Positions 18,792 through 27,080 of a stretch of 64,000 nt of DNA are shown here, piece by piece. A program made the translations under genes and the position numbers. Within the stretch, counting starts at the first letter, position 1. Each line of letters starts with the position of its first letter. Under the pieces are notes generated by a model that did no database searches, was not told the DNA's origin, and was given only the letters and a program-made list of their open reading frames with translations. Location of the stretch: assembly GCF_009763805.1 (NCBI RefSeq), contig NZ_CP046804.1, positions 1,488,001 to 1,552,000 of the forward strand, in the 5' to 3' direction. Source of the stretch: Vibrio cidicii. GTDB taxonomy: Bacteria > Pseudomonadota > Gammaproteobacteria > Enterobacterales > Vibrionaceae.

Positions 18792-19392
18792 TAGCCTGAG
18801 TATAAAGCTCATCCGCAAACCGCTGGCACTCAGTGCGACATACCTCGATAAATGTGGCATCACCGCAAACCAAACGACCGTATTTGGTTTTGTGCTTGGC
18901 TGTTTTGCCCTGCCAGCTTTGTTAGCCGAACAGTACTTGTTGGCGTTGCTGTTTATTTTACTGAACAGAATCTGTGATGGATTAGACGGAGCACTGGCGA
19001 GGATTCAAGGCATTACCGATGCGGGCGGTTTTCTCGATATCAGCTTGGATTTTCTGTTCTATTCCCTGATTCCTTTTGGATTTGTGTTAGCAAATCCAGA
19101 ACAAAATGCCATTGCAGGGGCATTTTTGATTTTTTCCTTTGTCGGAACGGGAAGCAGCTTTTTGGCTTTTGCCATCATGGCAGGAAAGCAAGGCATCGAT
19201 AATCCGGTGTATAAACACAAATCTCTCTACTACATGAGCGGCTTAACCGAAGGCACAGAAACCATCGGCTGTTTTGTGCTGTTTTGCCTGATGCCGCAGC
19301 ACTTTTCAGTCATTGCTTACTTTTTTGGTGCGGCATGTTGGTTTACTACCTTTACCCGCATACACTCCGGATTTTATACCCTCAAACACTAG
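18784..19392 (+). CDS. ynjF: CDP-alcohol phosphatidyltransferase family protein, YnjF-like
   Basis: A 202-aa integral membrane enzyme with about six hydrophobic segments. The CDP-alcohol transferase motif is present as DGLDGALARIQ followed by GGFLDISLD. Both terminal Asp residues are kept, but there are seven residues between AR and the Gly where PgsA-type enzymes have eight. The family joins a CDP-activated lipid to an alcohol head group; acceptor unknown. It overlaps the ABC ATPase gene by 8 bases and is the last gene of the cluster. No terminator is evident before the next gene. Confidence 0.87.
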   Translation: MLDSLSIKLIRKPLALSATYLDKCGITANQTTVFGFVLGCFALPALLAEQYLLALLFILLNRICDGLDGALARIQGITDAGGFLDISLDFLFYSLIPFGFVLANPEQNAIAGAFLIFSFVGTGSSFLAFAIMAGKQGIDNPVYKHKSLYYMSGLTEGTETIGCFVLFCLMPQHFSVIAYFFGAACWFTTFTRIHSGFYTLKH

Positions 19393-19482
19393 GGTTTGTT
19401 GACTCAATGGAGATTCAAATTTTGCAAAAAAAACGGTAATATGTCCGACTTTGCTGATTTGAGTTAGGTTTTGCCGTTGTCC

Positions 19483-20172
19483 ATGGATAAACAAAAAGCA
19501 CTAAAAAAGATCGCCAAGTGCCTTGAACTAGGTAACTCTGCGAACGTTAACGAAGCGGCCAATGCGATTAAAATGGCCCATAGCCTGATGATGAAATATG
19601 GGCTAGACAAAGACGATATCGAGTTCATTAAAATGGGCAAGACCCAGTCGAGTCATCTATTGCCAGCCAACGTCAGCTCCGTTTTGCTGCGTGTGATCCG
19701 TGGAATCAATACCAAATTTGGCGTCGAAGCGGTGCTGCTTAACCATAAAGGCTTAAAGAGGCTGGAGTTTATTGGCGAAGCCGATCGCGCTATCTTTGCA
19801 GCCTTTGCCTTCGACATTATTTACCGTGAGATGAACGAAAGTACCGGACAGTTTCGCAATAGCTTCGCAGGCTCTGGCACCTCCAGTCTTGAGGTGACTA
19901 GACGAGTCAACTCCTACGTTTCCGGTTGGGTAGAAGGCGCTTTGGAAAAACTGCCCGTGATCACACCCGATGAAGAGTCGGCAAACAAAATCAACAGTTA
20001 CATCGACAAAGAGTTTCAAAACATTGATCGCGAAACGTTCAAAAAGCAGTTACGCGAAGCGATGAAAAATCTCACCGCCGATTATGAAGTGGGTTTGAAA
20101 AAAGGTCGAAAAGTGTCGGTTAACCGCCCCGTTGGTGGTCAACAAGCCGCCAAACAAATAGAAAAAAGATAA
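19483..20172 (+). CDS. DUF2786 domain protein
   Basis: 229 aa. The N-terminal ~45 residues (KALKKIAKCLELGNSANVNE, MKYGLDKDDI) are the DUF2786 helical domain; the rest is a DUF7168-like region, with a basic C-terminus (EVGLKKGRKVSVNRP). Function unknown; no catalytic motif, signal peptide or membrane segment. The ATG at 19483 is preferred over the TTG at 19471, and the ribosome site is weak. Confidence 0.75.
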   Translation: MDKQKALKKIAKCLELGNSANVNEAANAIKMAHSLMMKYGLDKDDIEFIKMGKTQSSHLLPANVSSVLLRVIRGINTKFGVEAVLLNHKGLKRLEFIGEADRAIFAAFAFDIIYREMNESTGQFRNSFAGSGTSSLEVTRRVNSYVSGWVEGALEKLPVITPDEESANKINSYIDKEFQNIDRETFKKQLREAMKNLTADYEVGLKKGRKVSVNRPVGGQQAAKQIEKR

Positions 20173-20260
20173 CCTTACACTGACAATTAAAACATTAGTT
20201 CCGTGAATAATTCTCTCCCGGAGGTAGAAGCCCGCCTCCGATTTACATGGAGAGACAACT

Positions 20261-20926
20261 TTGAAAAACCTTTCACTTGCCTTAGCGATTCTGCTGACCC
20301 TTAGCGGCTGTCAAGCCACTCAGCGACAAAACGCCACCACAGGCGAAGCCGAAACCAATTCCGCAACCAAAGGCGCACTACTTGGTGCTCTCGCTGGCGC
20401 CGTTGCAGGCGCAGCCAGTGGCGATAAAGGTGACCGCGGTAAACGAGCTCTGATTGGTGCGGCTGGCGGTGCTGCCATCGGTGGCGGTGTCGGCTACTAT
20501 TTTGATCAACAAGAGAAAGCACTACGTCAAGCCTTGCTCAACTCCGGGGTTCAGGTCGAGCGCGTTGGCGAAAATCAACTGCTGCTGCGTTTAGAAAATG
20601 GCATCGGTTTTAGCTCGGGCTCTTACAGCCTCGACGCTTCCATCCACAATACACTGCAAGGCGTCGCACGCGTATTAGTCGAGTACCCAGACACCAGTTT
20701 AGTGATTGATGGCTATACCGACAGCACAGGCAGCGATGCATCTAACCAAATTTTGTCTGAACGCCGCGCTGAATCTGTGCGTGCTTTCTTAATCTCGCAA
20801 AAAGTAGCGGCAAGCCGAGCGGTTGCACGCGGCAACGGCGAACGATACCCACTTTGCACCAATACTACTGCCGAAGGACGGGCCTGCAATCGACGGGTAG
20901 AAATTCAAATTCTACCTTTAAAATAG
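20261..20926 (+). CDS. OmpA-family outer-membrane lipoprotein with glycine-zipper
   Basis: A 221-aa lipoprotein. The signal peptide ends in the lipobox LSGC, so acylation at Cys17 is expected. Residues ~37-83 form a glycine-zipper (GALLGALAGAVAGAASGD, AAGGAAIGGGVGYYF), and the C-terminal half is an OmpA peptidoglycan-binding domain (DGYTDSTGSDASNQILSERR, ending CNRRVEIQI). This is the YiaD/Pal-like plan: anchored in the outer membrane and holding the cell wall. The start is TTG 20261 with GGAGAG upstream; the nearby ATG at 20247 runs into a stop after five codons. Confidence 0.87.
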   Translation: MKNLSLALAILLTLSGCQATQRQNATTGEAETNSATKGALLGALAGAVAGAASGDKGDRGKRALIGAAGGAAIGGGVGYYFDQQEKALRQALLNSGVQVERVGENQLLLRLENGIGFSSGSYSLDASIHNTLQGVARVLVEYPDTSLVIDGYTDSTGSDASNQILSERRAESVRAFLISQKVAASRAVARGNGERYPLCTNTTAEGRACNRRVEIQILPLK

Positions 20927-20969
20927 CGCGAACTGGCCAATATGAACGGCCATGTTTACTGCTGATTTC

Positions 20970-21008
20970 AATTCAGGTTCCGTCTATACTTTGCACTGAA
21001 CCTGAATT
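20970..21008. promoter_or_regulatory. 11-bp perfect inverted repeat around a -10-like hexamer
   Basis: AATTCAGGTTC (20970-20980) is mirrored exactly by GAACCTGAATT (20998-21008), with a 17-base spacer that contains TATACT at 20985-20990. It lies directly ahead of the Sel1/J-domain gene and could be an operator around its promoter. Confidence 0.4.
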
Positions 21009-21022
21009 TGAGAGGCACGACT

Positions 21023-22018
21023 TTGCGCTATAATCTTTTGATTCTTATCGGACTTCTTTTATCCACTTCGGTATTCGGCCAATCAGTGCAACAGTTAACC
21101 GAACAAGCCAATCAAAGAGATCCAAACGCGCAATACCAGTTGTCACTTGAGTTGGCCAAGGAAGAAGGCGAGGCGGCCAAAGCCGACGCCTTTTATTGGC
21201 TGCAACAATCGGCACAACTGGGCTATGAGCCCGCACAAATCAAGTTAGCTCAAGCCTACGAAAGCGGTATCGCCACACCAATCGATCTTAAACTTGCTGC
21301 CAATTGGTATTGGCAAGCCGCCGTACAAGGCAATCTGGACGCGCAAATCAAATTAGGGACACTGTTTGAAGAGCAAGGTTCTCTCTTTTCACAACTTGAT
21401 ATCGCTCAGTTCTGGTTTGGTGTAGCGGCCAAACATTCTGCCGAAGCGGAGAACGCTTACAATCGCATTCTCGAGATCAAATTCAATGCAATGCGTGCCA
21501 AACAGGTATCAGCCATTTCGCAACTGGATTCTGCGTTTGCGACCCAAGCGCAATCACTAGACACCGGGCTAGAGACTTCGGCTGCAACTACCACTCCGCC
21601 CTCACCTATCTACACCGACTGGATCTCCATCAGCGCCATTTTGTTTCTCGCGCTTTCCTTCAGTAGCGTCATGTTCTACTTTCGCCGTAAAAAAGTGTCG
21701 CGGGAAACAACGCAACAGCTTGAACTGCAAAGCGAGCTCAATAAACAACGCTATAGCAACAAGCAGCTCAAGCGACAACTGGAAAAAGTCTTTAATGAAT
21801 ACAAGAAGGTACAGGCCCAAGCTGGAAAACAGAAACTCTCTCTAGCGTGTGCAATGTTTGGTTATTCGCCGAGTGCCATTCCCGACGAAAAATCCATCAA
21901 GATTCGCTTTCGCCAGTTATCCCGTCTCTACCATCCTGACGCCCGTGGCAGCGAAGAAGAAATGAAGCGCCTCAATGGCGCATTGAAGATCCTGCTACAA
22001 AATGTTGCAAACTCGTAA
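21023..22018 (+). CDS. Membrane-anchored Sel1-repeat protein with C-terminal J-domain
   Basis: 331 aa from TTG 21023, which has AGAGG seven bases upstream; an in-frame TTG at 21008 is also possible. Order: signal peptide (MRYNLLILIGLLLSTSVFG), three or four Sel1/TPR repeats (~25-150, e.g. YWLQQSAQLGYEPAQIKLAQ), a transmembrane helix (~200-222), a coiled coil rich in Gln and Lys, and a J-domain at the C-terminus (FRQLSRLYHPDARG) that retains the HPD tripeptide needed to stimulate DnaK. Repeats would be periplasmic and the J-domain cytoplasmic. A co-chaperone role at the membrane is inference. Confidence 0.8.
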   Translation: MRYNLLILIGLLLSTSVFGQSVQQLTEQANQRDPNAQYQLSLELAKEEGEAAKADAFYWLQQSAQLGYEPAQIKLAQAYESGIATPIDLKLAANWYWQAAVQGNLDAQIKLGTLFEEQGSLFSQLDIAQFWFGVAAKHSAEAENAYNRILEIKFNAMRAKQVSAISQLDSAFATQAQSLDTGLETSAATTTPPSPIYTDWISISAILFLALSFSSVMFYFRRKKVSRETTQQLELQSELNKQRYSNKQLKRQLEKVFNEYKKVQAQAGKQKLSLACAMFGYSPSAIPDEKSIKIRFRQLSRLYHPDARGSEEEMKRLNGALKILLQNVANS

Positions 22019-22193
22019 ACGAACCTTGTAGTTCTTCGTCTCATTCGACAGCTTTACCTTGTTAATAAAGGATCGCAATCGATCTCCCTCTCATTTTTTA
22101 TTAACAGATATTTAACGCAGTAACGAAATTTATGGCATAATGTGCCCCGAAAATGACACCAGCACAACGAGAAGCCTGGTGAGGAGAAGCAGC

Positions 22194-22376
22194 ATGTTTA
22201 ATATTGAAGGCACCTGCGATTGGTGCAAGAGACCAAGATTGTTGACACGTCACGACTATCTGGATGGTAAATCCAACCATTCTTGTGAAGAGTGTAACGA
22301 CATCGCTAAGATTGACGTTCGTCTGTTTAATCTTGGTGAGCAGCAAATGCGCGACCGTCAGGCGAGAGCCTGCTAA
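22194..22376 (+). CDS. Small CxxC zinc-ribbon-like protein
   Basis: 60 aa from ATG 22194, with GAGGAG seven bases upstream; the open frame is longer but the ribosome site decides the start. Two CxxC pairs (CDWC at ~8-11 and CEEC at ~34-37) could bind one zinc ion. No other domain. A promoter with TTAACG and CATAAT (22136-22141) lies before it and a strong terminator follows, so it is a self-standing small gene. Function unknown. Confidence 0.75.
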   Translation: MFNIEGTCDWCKRPRLLTRHDYLDGKSNHSCEECNDIAKIDVRLFNLGEQQMRDRQARAC

Positions 22377-22408
22377 AACGGGAAGTCACGCAAAAGAACG
22401 GATTCTTT

Positions 22409-22435
22409 AAGCACCTTACGAGGTGCTTTTCTTTT
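22409..22435 (+). terminator. Rho-independent terminator
   Basis: AAGCACCT (22409-22416) pairs with AGGTGCTT (22421-22428) around TACG, followed by TTCTTTT. It ends the small zinc-ribbon gene. Confidence 0.9.
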
Positions 22436-22654
22436 ACCTACTGTTCTTTAATTACGCGATGCATCCCTGCAAACCTTACTGAGTAGTACTGTATAACCCT
22501 GTATAAACCTTCACTCTTCGCTGAGAAGTCCATCACAAAAACTCACACTCTTCCAAACACAACAAATCGCGATTAACTAAATATAAAACAATGAGTTATT
22601 TATAACCCCCAACCATCAGGCTCGCAATGCGTGGCGAAAAAGAGAGCAAATAGG

Positions 22655-22695
22655 TTGACGAACATCACCGGAAAAACTACTGTATACACATACAG
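22655..22695 (+). promoter_or_regulatory. LexA-controlled promoter of sulA
   Basis: TTGACG at 22655-22660 and TACTGT at 22678-22683 are spaced by 17 bases. Overlapping the -10 is an SOS box, CTGTATACACATACAG at 22680-22695, which keeps the CTGT-N8-ACAG core exactly. LexA binding would block this promoter until DNA damage. Confidence 0.85.
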
Positions 22696-22716
22696 CATGT
22701 ATATGGGAACAGTAAA

Positions 22717-23109
22717 ATGCAGATTCAAGGTCAAACTCGTACATACTCACATTTCAATGTTCTGGCACAACCAACTCAGCCAATCAATGCCTCAGCAAAA
22801 TTGTTGCAACAATTGGCCGCTTTGTCTCAGTTGAATCAATGGATTTTATTTACCTCCGAGTGCCCACGTCCGGATCTTAGCCAACTCACTGCGTCTAATA
22901 TTTGCTGTAAAAATGTCATCCAGATGAAACCATCCCACTCTCTGACTGAAATTGAAATCGTGATGAAAGCGATACGCTCTGGCAATGCTGCCGCGGTTGT
23001 CGCGTCTAGCCAGATTGATTTAGTCAACCAATCTCTGCTGCAGGAGATGGCAAAGGAGTTTGGCTGTGAAGTCTTTTTCGTTGAAGGCAGAGCGACACAG
23101 TATCATTAA
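22717..23109 (+). CDS. sulA: SOS cell division inhibitor SulA
   Basis: A 130-aa protein of the SulA family. The pattern NQWILFTSECPRPDLSQL, then KNVIQMKPSHSL and AIRSGNAAAVVAS, matches the SulA core that binds FtsZ and stops septation during DNA damage. The N-terminus is shorter and more divergent than in E. coli, as usual for vibrios. The LexA box 22 bases ahead of the start strongly supports the call. Followed by its own terminator. Confidence 0.85.
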   Translation: MQIQGQTRTYSHFNVLAQPTQPINASAKLLQQLAALSQLNQWILFTSECPRPDLSQLTASNICCKNVIQMKPSHSLTEIEIVMKAIRSGNAAAVVASSQIDLVNQSLLQEMAKEFGCEVFFVEGRATQYH

Positions 23110-23136
23110 TAAGCCAACGTTATCCATCCTGCATTT

Positions 23137-23160
23137 GGCCTTCTTTATGAAGGCTTTTTA
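23137..23160 (+). terminator. Rho-independent terminator after sulA
   Basis: GCCTTC (23138-23143) pairs with GAAGGC (23149-23154) around TTTAT, followed by TTTTTA. Confidence 0.85.
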
Positions 23161-23175
23161 AATTTCATCAAACCA

Positions 23176-23191
23176 AGGCAAACGTTTGCTT
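23176..23191 (+). promoter_or_regulatory. PurR operator of purC
   Basis: The 16 bases AGGCAAACGTTTGCTT match the PurR consensus ANGCAANCGNTTNCNT at every fixed position. A -10-like TATCAT lies at 23220-23225. Purine excess should repress purC through this site. Confidence 0.8.
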
Positions 23192-23308
23192 TTCTTCTGG
23201 CGAGTTCAAATAGTTCTGGTATCATGCCCCGGTAATCGATGAATCTGATGGATTTTGTTGTCCGATTCGTTTCCGCATGACGTTTGAAATTATGATAGGA
23301 ATGTCAAA

Positions 23309-24412
23309 ATGAGCCTCGCTGATCAAGTACTTGCCGTCAATGACGATCTGCCCATCCGTACCGATAAACCTGTTCACAGTGGAAAAGTTCGCTCTGTCTA
23401 CTGGCTTACTGAGCAAGACAGTGCCCGCCTAATCAAAGAAAAAGGCTACAACGTTGCCCCTGATGCGCCCCTTGCCATCATGGTGATCAGCGATCGCATC
23501 TCCGCTTTTGATTGTATTTGGCACGGTGAACACGGGCTCAACGGCGTACCGGGTAAAGGGGCCGCATTGAACGCCATTTCTAATCATTGGTTTAGACTGT
23601 TTAAAGACAACGGATTGGCCGATAGCCACATTCTTGATATTCCACACCCGTTTGTTTGGATTGTGCAGAAAGCCAAGCCTGTGCGTATTGAAGCCATTTG
23701 TCGCAAATACATCACAGGTTCCATGTGGCGCGCATACGAAAAAGGCGAGCGTGAGTTTTGTGGTATTCAACTACCAGAAGGGTTAGGCAAAGACAAACCT
23801 CTGGACGAACTGCTGATGACACCATCAACCAAAGGGATTTTAAAAGGAATTCCTGGCGTGCCTGAAGCCGATGATGTGAACATTACCAGACAAAATATTG
23901 CCGACAACTTTGCCGCATTTAACTTTTCCAGCGCTGACGACATTGCCACTTACGAGAAGCTGCTGAAAGAAGGTTTTGCTGTGATCAGTGATGCTCTAGC
24001 ACAAGTAGGACAAATTTTTGTCGATACCAAATTCGAGTTCGGTTATGTGCAAGATGCGCAAGGCAACGAAAAGCTGATTTACATGGACGAGGTGGGCACG
24101 CCCGATTCATCACGGATTTGGGATAGCGAAGCGTATCAAGCGGGTAAAATTGTTGAAAACTCGAAAGAGGGTTTCAGACAGTTTCTGCTTAACTACTTCC
24201 CAGACCCTGATATTCTGCTCAACAAAGATCGCATGCCTGAGCGCGAAGCACTGGCTCGTGACAACACGTTGCCAGAAGAGGCTTTACTGGCGGTATCTCG
24301 CACCTACATCGGCATCGCAGAAAAAATTACCGGCCAATCAATCACTTTAAGCGAAAATCCAAAACAAGAGATTATTGATATCCTTGCGCGTGATTACGGT
24401 CTTATCGATTAA
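23309..24412 (+). CDS. purC: Phosphoribosylaminoimidazole-succinocarboxamide synthase
   Basis: A 367-aa SAICAR synthetase, which joins aspartate to CAIR with ATP in de novo purine synthesis. It is the longer form typical of vibrios rather than the ~237-aa E. coli form. Motifs include [11 protein letters not shown] at the N-terminus, [34 protein letters not shown] and [11 protein letters not shown] PurR operator lies upstream and a strong terminator downstream, so it is transcribed alone. Confidence 0.95.
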   Translation: MSLADQVLAVNDDLPIRTDKPVHSGKVRSVYWLTEQDSARLIKEKGYNVAPDAPLAIMVISDRISAFDCIWHGEHGLNGVPGKGAALNAISNHWFRLFKDNGLADSHILDIPHPFVWIVQKAKPVRIEAICRKYITGSMWRAYEKGEREFCGIQLPEGLGKDKPLDELLMTPSTKGILKGIPGVPEADDVNITRQNIADNFAAFNFSSADDIATYEKLLKEGFAVISDALAQVGQIFVDTKFEFGYVQDAQGNEKLIYMDEVGTPDSSRIWDSEAYQAGKIVENSKEGFRQFLLNYFPDPDILLNKDRMPEREALARDNTLPEEALLAVSRTYIGIAEKITGQSITLSENPKQEIIDILARDYGLID

Positions 24413-24442
24413 ATGAATTCAATATAACAACGTCAGTGCCAA

Positions 24443-24471
24443 CAGCCCGCCACCAAGCGGGCTGTTTTTTT
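24443..24471 (+). terminator. Rho-independent terminator after purC
   Basis: CAGCCCGC (24443-24450) pairs with GCGGGCTG (24457-24464) around CACCAA, followed by TTTTTTTA. Confidence 0.92.
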
Positions 24472-24486
24472 ATTGCAGCGCTGCGT

Positions 24487-26163
24487 TTAACTCATGGAAA
24501 TGGTTTTACCATCGTTGGTAGTAACGCGTTTTGTCTCAACGGAATAATCTTTCTGCAAAATCGTGGAGACAAAATGCCAAGTGGAATCAACTTTCTCTTG
24601 CGTCAAATCGAGGCGCATAAAGCCACGCTGCTTGAGATCTGCCCATTGTAACTCTTTCACCATTTCAGGTAGGACGTATTCCATATGACTAATGGCTAAG
24701 CTGTCCAACCCCAAATATTCCTCTAGACCGGGCGAGCTCACAGACGCGGTAGCGAACTCAACGCCAACCGAATTGCCGGAATGGTCTTTTAGTTGGCTAC
24801 ACCAAGCATTGTGACTGTCACCAGCGAGACTGATGAATTTCTTGTTTAAATTTCGCGCCAATCCATACAACCATTCACGCTCGTAGTAGAAACCATCCCA
24901 AGCGTCTAAGTTGTATGGCACTGAGTTGGAATCTGAACTTGGATCGCTGAGATACGCGTTGATCGTACTATTAACATTCATCAACGCCGCCTGTTTTTGT
25001 TCATCGGTTGCGGTAAATAGGCCAAACATTGCCGTCATCACCGAACTTGGCAGCTCTAGTCGGCCCATTAATACCTGCTGCCCCATCACCGACCACGTTG
25101 CGCTACTCTGCGACATTGCGGTTTGTAGCCAATCCTTCTGATGACTTCCAAGCAACGCTCTGTCTGGTTGACGCGCTTTGGTCACTAAATCGACAATTCC
25201 CTCCATTGACGGCGTATCGAGCGAAAAATAATCGAGAGGTTCTGCACGCGCGACCACTCGCGTATCCAACATATAGAGATCAAGTAAATTACCGAAAGAG
25301 AACTGGCGATAAATAAGTACCGAAGATTCAAGATTTTCGCGCACTGGCAGCCATTCCAGCCACGCGGCCGCCGCCGCCGCGCGGCGCAGTTCGAAGCTGC
25401 CTTCACCTGCTTGGTGATTCTCAGCACCATTCGCCCACGTATCGTTGGCAATTTCGTGATCATCCCACACCGCGATCATCGGCATGGCCGCATGAAGCGC
25501 TTGTAAGTCTTTATCTTGTCGATATTGAGCATAACGCGCCCGATAGTCTTCCAGACTTAGACACTCAGTTTCGCGGCTAGGCACACGACCGAGCTCCTGT
25601 GCATGAGTCGTAGCATAACCGTCTTTGCCATATTCATAGATGTAATCACCCAAATGCAAAATGGCATCGAACGGTTTTTGCGCGTGTTGATTAACAATTT
25701 CTCTATAGACGTTGAAATAACCCGCTGGGTAGTTGGAGCAAGAAACCACGGCCAGTGAAGCGGCAGATAATTCGCCTTGCGCCAAGGTTTTTGTTTGACC
25801 TGTTGGGCTGATAGCGCCTTCACATAAGAAGCGATAGAAATAGGGCTGACCTGCGGACAAGCCCTTAGCGTCGGCTTTGACGGTGAAATCTTTTTCGCTA
25901 TCAGTGGTGATTTCACCGGAGGCCACTATGTCACTAAAATCCGCTTTCGAAGCCACTTGCCAAGTAACGCGAGCTTGACTGGATTGAGTTGTCACGCGCG
26001 TCCAAATAATCACGGCGGTTTGCAATGGGTCCCCACTGGCAACGCCATGCTCAAACGAGGCTGAACTGGTGCTATTTTCACTTTCTGAATGACATGCCAT
26101 TAAGCTGGTGGCGACCACGCCTGATGACATGACTTTAATAAAGCCTCTGCGAGACAAAGACAT
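24487..26163 (-). CDS. phoD: PhoD-family alkaline phosphatase/phosphodiesterase, Tat-exported lipoprotein
   Basis: 558 aa. The N-terminus carries a twin-arginine signal (SRRGFIK) that ends in LMAC, so it is likely a Tat-exported lipoprotein with acylated Cys. The fibronectin-like PhoD N domain follows (GVASGDPLQTAVIIWTRV). The Ca/Fe metallophosphatase domain comes next, with LHLGDYIYEYG, VWDDHEIAND and the late AGDSHNAW motif supplying metal ligands. It releases phosphate from mono- and diesters outside the cytoplasm. The start at 26163 has GGAAG upstream. No clear Pho box could be read. Confidence 0.88.
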   Translation of the reverse strand: MSLSRRGFIKVMSSGVVATSLMACHSESENSTSSASFEHGVASGDPLQTAVIIWTRVTTQSSQARVTWQVASKADFSDIVASGEITTDSEKDFTVKADAKGLSAGQPYFYRFLCEGAISPTGQTKTLAQGELSAASLAVVSCSNYPAGYFNVYREIVNQHAQKPFDAILHLGDYIYEYGKDGYATTHAQELGRVPSRETECLSLEDYRARYAQYRQDKDLQALHAAMPMIAVWDDHEIANDTWANGAENHQAGEGSFELRRAAAAAAWLEWLPVRENLESSVLIYRQFSFGNLLDLYMLDTRVVARAEPLDYFSLDTPSMEGIVDLVTKARQPDRALLGSHQKDWLQTAMSQSSATWSVMGQQVLMGRLELPSSVMTAMFGLFTATDEQKQAALMNVNSTINAYLSDPSSDSNSVPYNLDAWDGFYYEREWLYGLARNLNKKFISLAGDSHNAWCSQLKDHSGNSVGVEFATASVSSPGLEEYLGLDSLAISHMEYVLPEMVKELQWADLKQRGFMRLDLTQEKVDSTWHFVSTILQKDYSVETKRVTTNDGKTISMS

Positions 26164-26464
26164 AACTACTTCCTTTTCTTGTTGTGTTGAGACCAAAGCA
26201 GCAACGCTCTGGTCGTTCTTCCAGAAACACCTGGTCATACCAGAAAGAGAAAGTATGCATAAGTTAATGACGTTAAGATGTCAGAAAACTCATTTATTAA
26301 CATTTAAATAACATTATTCCTGAGCAGATCACATGCATAATGAAACAAGGTCCCAGTTGCAGTAAAAACTCTAAATGGAAAAAGCGTTTACACGAGACAA
26401 AATAAAACGCAGCCAGTGATAAGTCATCAAACTGGCTGCGTCTAAAAACGGTTAATTACAGGGT
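26164..26464. other. Intergenic region upstream of phoD
   Basis: AT-rich. It holds the phoD promoter region on the minus strand and the terminator of the unknown gene that ends at 26465. No coding signal recognised. Confidence 0.6.
26398..26440 (-). terminator. Terminator of the unknown gene at 26465-26854
   Basis: On the minus strand, CGCAGCCAGT (26440-26431) pairs with ACTGGCTGCG (26417-26408) around a 13-nt loop, followed by TTTTATTTTG. Confidence 0.8.
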
Positions 26465-26854
26465 CTAGCTAAAGTCTTTGAGGTGAATGGTAAAAACATC
26501 CTGCTCGTAGCAGTTAATCACACTGTCGCTACGGCTTTGAATAAAATCGATTTGTTTCGGTTCCAACGCGTAAGGCATCACCACGGTAAGCTCATCAATC
26601 CCTTCCAGTTTCGCGAGGCGAAGCAGGGTCACCAGATTGGATTCATCGCTACGACGAGAAGACATCGCTTTGAGTGCCGCATCCCAAAGACGATCCTCTG
26701 GCTTGGCAAGTTCGGCAATGCTCTCTTTCCACACCGTACTAAACACAGGCGCGAAGGTGGTCATCGCTTCTAAGAATGTCCATTTTTTGTTGCAAGAAGC
26801 CCCGAGAAAACTGGTGTAATCAAACTCAACATGCGTTTTTTCATTCTTTTCCAT
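26465..26854 (-). CDS. Conserved hypothetical protein, 129 aa
   Basis: Not recognised. It is a soluble 129-residue protein without signal peptide, with acidic and hydrophobic segments and no catalytic motif I know. The ATG at 26854 is preceded by GGGGGA at good spacing and a strong terminator follows, so it is very likely a real single-gene unit. A short GACAG-A-CTGTC palindrome (26865-26875) sits in its leader. Confidence 0.6.
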   Translation of the reverse strand: MEKNEKTHVEFDYTSFLGASCNKKWTFLEAMTTFAPVFSTVWKESIAELAKPEDRLWDAALKAMSSRRSDESNLVTLLRLAKLEGIDELTVVMPYALEPKQIDFIQSRSDSVINCYEQDVFTIHLKDFS

Positions 26855-27080
26855 TTTGTCCCCCGACAGACTGTCAACACAGCCTATCCACTATTAGACA
26901 ATTACTTTGATATAGCAATAGGATATAAAACAATCGTCTTTTATGCCCTTATTTTAAGGAAAAAGGAAATATCAAAAGCAAATTCGTAACAATAACAGCA
27001 CACATTCTGTAACCATGCGCATCTGATTGATTAATATTTCAAGCTAAAAACAAATTGCGAATCAGAAAACTAGAAAAAGC

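Larger units (their letters stand above)
22377..22716. other. Intergenic region before sulA
   Basis: Contains the terminator of the small zinc-ribbon gene, a tandem CTGTATAA repeat at 22489-22508, and the SOS promoter of sulA. No further gene seen. Confidence 0.7.

Noticed and set aside
20219..20240. CGGAGG/CCTCCG hairpin before the OmpA-like lipoprotein as a terminator
   Set aside because: Short stem, 10-base loop and no U run.
22489..22508. Tandem CTGTATAA repeats as a second SOS box before sulA
   Set aside because: Both copies are in the same direction and no ACAG half follows at the right distance; the exact box is at 22680-22695.
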